Below are positions 1-4,555 of a DNA stretch of 5,977 bases, one piece after another (position 1 is the first letter of the stretch; each line of letters begins with the position of its first letter). The position numbers and the translations under genes are program-made. The notes under the pieces were generated by a model that had not been told where the DNA came from, searched no databases, and worked only from the letters and a program-made list of their open reading frames with translations. This DNA is from Candidatus Aminicenantota bacterium (GTDB taxonomy: Bacteria; Acidobacteriota; Aminicenantia; Aminicenantales; Aminicenantaceae), in the NCBI GenBank assembly GCA_030620655.1, contig JAUXEH010000191.1:1-5977 (forward strand), written 5' to 3'.

Positions 1-59
1 CCCGCAGCCGGACACCATACCAGCACAAGGCAGAATAATAGAAAGCAGATAGGTTTCAT
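1..59 (-). CDS. N-terminal signal peptide of an exported protein (partial, runs off left edge)
   Basis: Read on the minus strand, an ATG at 59-57 opens a frame that stays open to the window edge (19 codons plus two bases). It encodes Met-Lys-Pro, then a strongly hydrophobic stretch (ICFLLFCLVLVW), then Cys-Pro-Ala-Ala-Gly. This is a textbook short signal peptide: one Lys, a hydrophobic core of about 12 residues, and an AA-G style cleavage region. No convincing lipobox is visible. A GAGGGG Shine-Dalgarno lies 5 bases upstream (plus-strand 65-70), which fixes the start. The mature protein lies outside the window, so its function cannot be stated beyond export across the inner membrane. It is divergent from the beta-barrel gene at 225, with 165 bases between the two starts. 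The piece is too short to be picked up by ordinary ORF length cut-offs. Confidence 0.72.
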   Translation of the reverse strand, partial: MKPICFLLFCLVLVWCPAA

Positions 60-64
60 GTTTT

Positions 65-70
65 CCCCTC
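65..70 (-). promoter_or_regulatory. Ribosome binding site of the left-edge exported protein
   Basis: GAGGGG on the minus strand with a 5-base spacer to the ATG at 59-57. It is the main support, with the signal peptide, that the short left-edge frame is a true gene start. Confidence 0.6.
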
Positions 71-76
71 AAAAGT

Positions 77-105
77 ATGTTAACAACAATTTATCATGCA
101 GTAAA
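77..105 (-). promoter_or_regulatory. Candidate sigma70-like promoter for the left-edge gene
   Basis: On the minus strand, TTTACT (plus positions 100-105) and TAACAT (77-82) are separated by exactly 17 bases. Each hexamer matches the sigma70 consensus at 4 of 6 positions. The implied start would be around 70, giving a very short leader that would crowd the Shine-Dalgarno at 65-70, which weakens the call. The surrounding segment 71-105 is the most AT-rich part of the intergenic region, as expected of a promoter. The promoter preferences of this organism are unknown. Confidence 0.25.
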
Positions 106-132
106 GCAGCGTTTCCCAGTATCGGAGTTATT

Positions 133-164
133 CCTCGGGCTTTCGCCCCGGTCCCGAGCCGAGG
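133..164. repeat. GC-rich nested inverted repeats in the divergent intergenic region
   Basis: Three overlapping pairings can be read here. CTCGGG (134-139) pairs with CCCGAG (153-158). CCTCGG (133-138) pairs with CCGAGG (159-164). GGGC (137-140) pairs with GCCC (145-148) around a 4-base loop, which on the minus strand reads GGGC-GAAA-GCCC, a GNRA-type tetraloop. They are mutually exclusive, so they could be alternative RNA folds in a minus-strand leader or an operator-like site between the divergent genes. If the promoter suggested at 77-105 is right, this element is upstream of it and would act as DNA. No known riboswitch consensus was recognised. Confidence 0.35.
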
Positions 165-170
165 GTGAAT

Positions 171-199
171 TTGCATCGTTCGACAGGTTATGTTATATG
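171..199 (+). promoter_or_regulatory. Weak candidate promoter for the beta-barrel gene
   Basis: TTGCAT (171-176) is followed after 17 bases by TATATG (194-199), which is preceded by TG at 191-192 in extended -10 spacing. Match to consensus is poor (3 of 6 and 4 of 6). The predicted start near 206 would leave a leader of only about 20 bases containing the Shine-Dalgarno. It is the best candidate seen between 60 and 224 on the plus strand, but weak. Confidence 0.2.
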
Positions 200-207
200 C
201 AGGCCCT

Positions 208-216
208 AGGGAAGGG
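208..216 (+). promoter_or_regulatory. Ribosome binding site that decides the start of the beta-barrel gene
   Basis: AGGGAAGGG lies 8 bases upstream of the ATG at 225. The alternative in-frame ATG at 297, which would give a shorter signal peptide, has only pyrimidine-rich sequence upstream and no Shine-Dalgarno, so 225 is preferred. The site overlaps a small palindrome, CCCTAGGG (204-211). Confidence 0.55.
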
Positions 217-224
217 ATTTCATC

Positions 225-1124
225 ATGTGTGTCATTCTTCGGGCAGGCCGGCGTCTCCGATCGTCCGGGAAGACGCTCACACGTCTCCTGCCCCCGATGC
301 TTGTGACGATCCTGATCCTCTTTCCAGCCGAAACCCGCGGACAGGAGGCAAGCCTCCCTGAAACCAACACGATCCACTGGGCCTATGCCGCGGCCTTCGG
401 AACCGGGTACTACCACATCGGCGATGACGCCGAAATCTACGTTCTCCGATTCCGCCCCCTCTGGAGGAAGCCGTTCAGCTTCCAGAATCACCTGAGCGGC
501 CGGACCTTTTTCTTCGAAGTTCGTTTGCCTGTGACCTTCGGCATACATAATTTTTCATGGGAAGGGCTGATTTCCCCCCAGTTCCAGCAGGTCAGCTTTA
601 CCCCGGGCGTCATGCTGCAGATCCCGTTTCACCGCAACTGGAATGTTCAGCTCCATGGAAATTTCGGCTGGGGCGCCGAGTTAAAAACCAGCAGGAATAC
701 CGCCATGATCTACTGGGGAGGGATCAACAGCCGCCTGGCTTTCCGACTCTTCAAGACAGATTTTGCGCTGCTGAACGGGCTGTCCAGCTATGGATACAAG
801 CCCAACAAGGGGGAAGCCGGGGATCTCTCGGCTCTGCTCACGGGCCTGGAGTGGAATCAGCTCTTGTGGGGTTTGAGGTGGGGCAAAGAACCGCTGAGCC
901 TGCGGGCACATCTTCACTACTACTCGTACTTCGACCACCTCGACTTTCTCTTCCGTTCAACAAGTCCGGTCAGCCTGTCCTGGGAGTGGGAGGTCGGAGT
1001 CAGTATCCGCAAAGCTACCAAGTTCAAGCTCTTGATCCTCAGCTTCGAACGGCTGGGTGTGGCCTTCCGTTTCAGCCCGGAGAGCAGGGGCATCCGGTTC
1101 ATAACCTACGCGGTTTTCCGTTAG
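225..1124 (+). CDS. Predicted outer-membrane beta-barrel protein (solitary barrel, family uncertain)
   Basis: The 299-residue protein starts with an Arg-rich n-region (residues 1-20), a hydrophobic core around residues 21-34 (ending LVTILILFP) and a plausible cleavage zone near residues 36-42, so it should be exported by Sec. The start at 225 is supported by the purine-rich site at 208-216. The mature part has no hydrophobic helix. It shows repeated segments of alternating hydrophobic and polar residues rich in aromatic residues, for example about 49-63, 92-110, 121-135, 138-150, 158-175, 201-219, 222-235, 248-261, 267-284 and 288-299. This fits a barrel of roughly 10-12 strands filling the whole protein, with no plug or passenger domain. 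The end (YAVFR) resembles a C-terminal beta-signal, but the final residue is Arg with Phe next to last. Length and the GVAFRFS...GIRF tail recall solitary autotransporter-like barrels (Omp_AT type); this family link is tentative. It lies 116 bases upstream of the FtsX permease on the same strand. Its ligand or role cannot be read from sequence. Confidence 0.7.
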   Translation: MCVILRAGRRLRSSGKTLTRLLPPMLVTILILFPAETRGQEASLPETNTIHWAYAAAFGTGYYHIGDDAEIYVLRFRPLWRKPFSFQNHLSGRTFFFEVRLPVTFGIHNFSWEGLISPQFQQVSFTPGVMLQIPFHRNWNVQLHGNFGWGAELKTSRNTAMIYWGGINSRLAFRLFKTDFALLNGLSSYGYKPNKGEAGDLSALLTGLEWNQLLWGLRWGKEPLSLRAHLHYYSYFDHLDFLFRSTSPVSLSWEWEVGVSIRKATKFKLLILSFERLGVAFRFSPESRGIRFITYAVFR

Positions 1125-1162
1125 CCGAACCCGGACACGCATATCCCGGACCCTATTCATCA

Positions 1163-1174
1163 GCCGGATCCGGC
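1163..1174. repeat. Perfect 12-base palindrome in the leader of the permease gene
   Basis: GCCGGATCCGGC is fully self-complementary. It sits between the beta-barrel stop (1124) and the permease start (1241), immediately before the terminator-like hairpin at 1176-1198. It could be a dimeric repressor operator or simply part of RNA structure. With no spacer it cannot itself form a normal hairpin loop without opening its centre. One 12-base palindrome in GC-rich DNA may also be chance. Confidence 0.35.
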
Positions 1175-1175
1175 A

Positions 1176-1198
1176 GGGAACCACTCCGGTCCCGTTTT
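1176..1198 (+). terminator. Weak rho-independent terminator or attenuator between barrel and permease genes
   Basis: GGGAACC (1176-1182) can pair with GGTCCC (1188-1193), giving 6 base pairs with one bulged A at 1180 and a 5-base loop, followed by G and four T residues (1195-1198). The stem is short and the T-run is only four, so termination would be partial at best. Its place upstream of the permease Shine-Dalgarno suggests either a leaky end to the beta-barrel transcript or an attenuator. A TATAAA at 1209-1214 follows, but no acceptable -35 box was found at the right distance, so a separate permease promoter is not claimed. Confidence 0.35.
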
Positions 1199-1240
1199 CG
1201 TAGATCATTATAAATACTGTGAATCCACGGGAGAGGCGAA

Positions 1241-3664
1241 ATGCTCTTTAACTATCTCAAGATCGCGCTGCGGAACCTGTACCGCAGCAGGCTGTACTCC
1301 ACGATCAACATCCTGGGGCTGGCCATCGGGCTGGCCGCCTGCCTCATGATCTTCCTATGGGTCAGGGACGAGCTGAGCTATGACCGGTTCCACACTCAGG
1401 CAGAGCGGATATACCGGGTGGAACGGAAGGTCGACTTCCGGGATATCCACGGCCAGGCGCCCATCACATCCGGTCCCTATGGACCCGCCTTGGTCCGGGA
1501 TTACCCTGAGGTCGAGGACTATGTCCGCATCGAAACGGAAGAGCTGGCCATCAAGGACCACCGCAGCATCTTCCTCCGGCAGCGGATGATCTTTTCCGAC
1601 AGCTCCCTGTTCCAGGTCTTCGATTTCCATCTTGAGGAGGGGGACCCCGGAACCGCCCTGACCCAGCCGAAGTCCATCGTCTTGACCCGTGAGATGGCCA
1701 CGCGATATCTTGGTGGGGGGACCGAAGACGCCCTGGGCCGGACGCTCACCGTCGACTGGAATGGCACGGTCCTGGATTTCCAGGTCACCGGGATTTTGGA
1801 AGAAGTCCCGTCGAATTCACAGGTTCGGTTCGAGGTGGCAGCTTCTCTCTCCACCTACCCGGATGAATTCCTGACCCAGTGGTTCAACAACTCGATCTAC
1901 ACCTATGTGACCCTCAAGGAAGGGGCCGACCCGGCAGACCTGGAGGCGAAGCTTCCCGGATTCCTGACCAAGTACATGGCCGCGCAGTTCACTGCCTTTG
2001 TGGGGCCCGAAGCTGATATCACAGAGGTGTTTCAGCTCAAGATGAAGCCTCTCCTGGACATCCATCTCTACCCCAGCGAGCAGTTCGAGCTGGAGTCCAT
2101 GGGCAGCATGACCTCGGTACTGATCTTCTCGGCGATCGCCGTCCTGATCCTGGTTATCGCCTGCATCAACTTCATGAGCCTCTCCACGGCCCGGGCCAAC
2201 AAACGGGCTCGGGAAGTGGGAATGCGCAAGACCATCGGGGCCCTCAAGCACCAGCTGTGGGGACAGTTCCTGGGCGAGTCTGTGTTCCTGAGCTTGGTCG
2301 CCCTGGCCCTGGCGGTGTTCCTGATCTTCGTGTTCCTCCCCGCCTTCAACAGCCTGGCCAATAAAAACCTCCACGTGAGCGTCCTCTTTACTCTGGAGAA
2401 CGTGTTCATCCTGCTCGGGATCGCGGTGTTGACCGGCGTGATGGCCGGGCTGTACCCGGCCTTCTACCTGACCGCATTCGAGCCGGTCAAGGTGCTCAAG
2501 GGCAGCGCCCTCTCCGGCCCCGGCAAATCGGTCTTCCGCAGGGCAATGGCGGTCCTCCAGTTCGCCATCTCCATCACACTCGTCATCGGGACGATGGTCA
2601 TCTTCAGGCAGATGGACTACCTACAGGACAAACCTTTGGGTTTTGACAAAGAAAACATGGTCCTCATCTCCACGGAAAGCGACACGGTCCGCCAGAGCCT
2701 GGATGTCTTCCGGGACACTCTGAAGGCGAATCCGCGCATCTCCTCCGTGAGCGGCTCGTCCGATGTCCCCGGCAGCCGGGCCTTCTCCGACACTGTGTTC
2801 AAACGAGACGATTCGGATGACGTCTTCAGCCTGATGTTCATCTCGGCAGGATATGAATTTATCGAGACCTACGGCTTCCGGCTGACGCACGGCAGGGGCT
2901 TCTCCAGAGAATTCAGCACGGACCTCGGCGGAGCGGCGGTGCTGAACACGGCGGCCGTCCGGGAACTCGGATACACACTTGCGGAGGTCCTCGACAGGAA
3001 ACTGCTCATGGCTGTCAGCGAGACGGAATTCACCGAACTTTCGGTGATCGGTGTGGTGGATGATTTCCACTTCAAGTCCCTGCACCGGACCATCGAACCG
3101 CTGGCACTCATGGTGAGGCCGGACCGCACGCGTGTCATCTCCGTGCGGACCCTGCCGGGCGACATGCGGGAGACCCTCGCCTTCATCGAGGAGAAATGGA
3201 GGGAGATCTTTCCTGGAGAAGAGTTCAACTACAGTTTCCTGGACCGGAAGATCGCCCTACTTTACGAGAGCGAGGGCCGGATGCGGGACATCTTCCTGAT
3301 CTTCTCGGTGCTTTCCATTTTTGTCGCCTGCCTGGGGCTCTTCGGCCTGGCAGCCTTCACCGCAGAGGAGCGCACCAAAGAGATCGGGGTGCGCAAGGTC
3401 CTGGGGGCTTCCTCGGCCAACATCCTGCTGCTGCTCTCCAGGGAATTCACCAAATGGGTGATCGCGGCCAACCTCATCGCCTGGCCCGTGGCCTATTATG
3501 CCATGGATCGCTGGATGCAGAATTTCGCCTACCGGACCACCCTGGGGATCTGGCCGTTCCTGCTATCCGCGGTCCTGGCCCTGGCGATTGCTCTGCTCAC
3601 GGTGAGCGTCCAGTCGCTCAAGGCCGCCCTAGCCGACCCGGTGGAATCGCTGCGCTACGAATGA
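1241..3664 (+). CDS. ABC transporter permease, duplicated MacB-core/FtsX architecture
   Basis: This 807-residue inner-membrane protein has two MacB-like periplasmic core plus FtsX modules. Module 1: conserved N-terminal amphipathic segment, TM1 about 21-41, the family motif DELSYDRFH, an extracytoplasmic domain to about 285, then TM2 (292-313), TM3 (347-367) and TM4 (388-408). Module 2: TM5 (434-455), a second extracytoplasmic domain to about 680, then TM6 (684-706), TM7 (738-755) and TM8 (769-789), ending in the typical DPVESLRYE tail. Each FtsX domain has the cytoplasmic coupling motif after its first helix: REVGMRKTIGA (about 323-333) and TKEIGVRKVLGA (712-723), where the ATPase should dock. 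GGGAGAGG at 1229-1236 is the ribosome binding site. Related MacB/LolCE-type permeases act mechanically on lipoproteins, peptides or drugs at the periplasmic face rather than moving substrates through a channel. No ATPase gene is present here, which is common for these multiplied permeases. Substrate is unknown. The protein looks full length and intact. Confidence 0.93.
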   Translation: MLFNYLKIALRNLYRSRLYSTINILGLAIGLAACLMIFLWVRDELSYDRFHTQAERIYRVERKVDFRDIHGQAPITSGPYGPALVRDYPEVEDYVRIETEELAIKDHRSIFLRQRMIFSDSSLFQVFDFHLEEGDPGTALTQPKSIVLTREMATRYLGGGTEDALGRTLTVDWNGTVLDFQVTGILEEVPSNSQVRFEVAASLSTYPDEFLTQWFNNSIYTYVTLKEGADPADLEAKLPGFLTKYMAAQFTAFVGPEADITEVFQLKMKPLLDIHLYPSEQFELESMGSMTSVLIFSAIAVLILVIACINFMSLSTARANKRAREVGMRKTIGALKHQLWGQFLGESVFLSLVALALAVFLIFVFLPAFNSLANKNLHVSVLFTLENVFILLGIAVLTGVMAGLYPAFYLTAFEPVKVLKGSALSGPGKSVFRRAMAVLQFAISITLVIGTMVIFRQMDYLQDKPLGFDKENMVLISTESDTVRQSLDVFRDTLKANPRISSVSGSSDVPGSRAFSDTVFKRDDSDDVFSLMFISAGYEFIETYGFRLTHGRGFSREFSTDLGGAAVLNTAAVRELGYTLAEVLDRKLLMAVSETEFTELSVIGVVDDFHFKSLHRTIEPLALMVRPDRTRVISVRTLPGDMRETLAFIEEKWREIFPGEEFNYSFLDRKIALLYESEGRMRDIFLIFSVLSIFVACLGLFGLAAFTAEERTKEIGVRKVLGASSANILLLLSREFTKWVIAANLIAWPVAYYAMDRWMQNFAYRTTLGIWPFLLSAVLALAIALLTVSVQSLKAALADPVESLRYE

Positions 3665-3687
3665 CCGGGAGAACCAACCCGGTCATT
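3660..3687. terminator. Shared bidirectional terminator hairpin between convergent genes
   Basis: AATGACCGGG (3660-3669) is a perfect inverted match of CCCGGTCATT (3678-3687), with an 8-base loop (3670-3677); a G-T pair at 3659/3688 extends it. The whole space between the two convergent stops is inside it. The TGA of the permease (3662-3664) lies opposite the TCA that is the minus-strand TGA of the peptidase gene (3683-3685), so the two stop codons pair. The T-run after the stem is only three on the plus strand and absent on the minus strand, so termination strength is uncertain. Position and symmetry favour a common terminator or 3'-end stabilising structure for both transcripts. Confidence 0.6.
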
Positions 3688-4543
3688 TCATGGCGTTGAA
3701 GGCGTCCATCACCTTGAGGAAGTCGGGATCGGAGAAGGTGAACTCACCTTCTCCCGTCTTTTCGGCCCCGGGATAGAGCGCACGCTCCTTCCTGACCTTG
3801 AGCACCATCGTGTAGGGAGGCTGCAGCTTGTAAGGCGTGTACCCGGACAGGTCGCGCAGCGCCTTGACCACCCCCCGCCGGATGCCCTTCTTCACTTCGT
3901 CCGGGTGCAGGCACAGGGCCGCCGGGGCCATCCCCTCCTTGGTCTGGTAGACGGCCACCCCCTCGAAGAGGTCTTCAGCCTGTTGGCAGATCCAGTCGTC
4001 GCCGGCCAGGAAGGCCACCGGCACATCGTACAGTCCTGCGATCAGCGCGTTGTAGCCCGCCTCCGGGAGAGATACACCGTTTATGGAGAGGTCGATCACG
4101 TTCCCACTTGAGGTGTGCGCCAGGGTCGCGTCCTCTGTCCCGGCCTTGGCATGATACCCGATGAACACGACGGCGTCGAAGCTCTCATCGATTCCCAGCA
4201 TCATGTTCTCGGGCCGTGACGTCACACCGCGCAGGAGCCGAGCCTTTTTGTGCAGCAGGCCGGGGATGATGTTGGTCTTGGCGCCGTGCCCGTCGCGGAC
4301 GACCACCTCCACGGCCCCGGCGTCCAACGCACCCTGGACGGCCGCGCTGGCCTCCTCGGTCATCAAGCGGCGGAAGTACTCATAATCCGGACCGGAGGAA
4401 CTGCACTCCCGGCCCGAAACCACACCCGCGACACCCTCCATGTCCACGGAGATGAACACCTTTATCCCCTTCCGGGGTGCCGATGCCAGCAGCAGCAGCC
4501 CCGCCAGGGCGAGTGAAACACCACACATCCTTTGTCTTTTCAT
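3683..4543 (-). CDS. Exported DppA-like D-aminopeptidase, peptidase family M55
   Basis: The 286-residue protein belongs to the zinc metallopeptidase family M55, whose type member, Bacillus subtilis DppA, is a decameric D-aminopeptidase cleaving peptides such as D-Ala-D-Ala. All expected active-site residues can be seen: Asp34 and Glu36 in ISVDMEGVAGV, His86 in RDGHG, His131 in GYHAKAG, His143 in AHTSSG (the likely counterpart of the catalytic His115) and Glu161 in LPEAGYNA. Spacing closely follows DppA (Asp8, Glu10, His60, His104, His115, Glu133). Unlike the cytoplasmic type enzyme, it has an N-terminal signal peptide: MKRQR, a hydrophobic core at about 8-20, and an ASA-P cleavage site near 22/23. 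It is therefore predicted to act in the periplasm or outside the cell. The start is fixed by AAGGAGG 5 bases upstream. It is the second gene of a unit with the symporter, with 10 bases between them. D-peptide specificity is inferred from the family; some members act on other N-terminal residues. Confidence 0.9.
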   Translation of the reverse strand: MKRQRMCGVSLALAGLLLLASAPRKGIKVFISVDMEGVAGVVSGRECSSSGPDYEYFRRLMTEEASAAVQGALDAGAVEVVVRDGHGAKTNIIPGLLHKKARLLRGVTSRPENMMLGIDESFDAVVFIGYHAKAGTEDATLAHTSSGNVIDLSINGVSLPEAGYNALIAGLYDVPVAFLAGDDWICQQAEDLFEGVAVYQTKEGMAPAALCLHPDEVKKGIRRGVVKALRDLSGYTPYKLQPPYTMVLKVRKERALYPGAEKTGEGEFTFSDPDFLKVMDAFNAMK

Positions 4544-4548
4544 GTTTT

Positions 4549-4555
4549 CCTCCTT
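4549..4555 (-). promoter_or_regulatory. Ribosome binding site of the M55 peptidase, overlapping the symporter stop codon
   Basis: On the minus strand the symporter ends AAA-TAA and the next bases are GGAGG, so the AAGGAGG site shares two bases with the stop codon (4554-4556). The spacer to the ATG at 4543 is 5 bases. A ribosome terminating on the symporter would stand on this site, suggesting translational coupling, and it rules out the later in-frame ATG at 4528 as the start. Confidence 0.75.

Noticed and set aside
77..361. Plus-strand open frame of 94 codons overlapping the start of the beta-barrel gene
   Set aside because: It has no Shine-Dalgarno before its ATG, no recognisable domain, and overlaps the barrel gene in another frame; the barrel frame has the ribosome site, signal peptide and strand pattern.
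69..548. Minus-strand open frame of 159 codons ending next to the left-edge gene
   Set aside because: It is antisense to the barrel gene with low-information sequence and no ribosome site; the genuine minus-strand gene begins at 59 in the divergent region.
1130..1151. CCCGGAC direct repeat 15 bases apart in the permease leader
   Set aside because: The 7-base repeats are short and GC-rich, so chance is a sufficient explanation.
557..1213. Plus-strand open frame of 218 codons inside and beyond the beta-barrel gene
   Set aside because: Its composition, rich in Gly, Pro, Arg and Gln, is that of an out-of-frame shadow; it has no hydrophobic or domain structure and no ribosome site.
4487..4498. 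(CAG)4 run as a slippage-prone microsatellite
   Set aside because: It encodes four Leu codons of the peptidase signal peptide; four units is too short to suggest phase variation.
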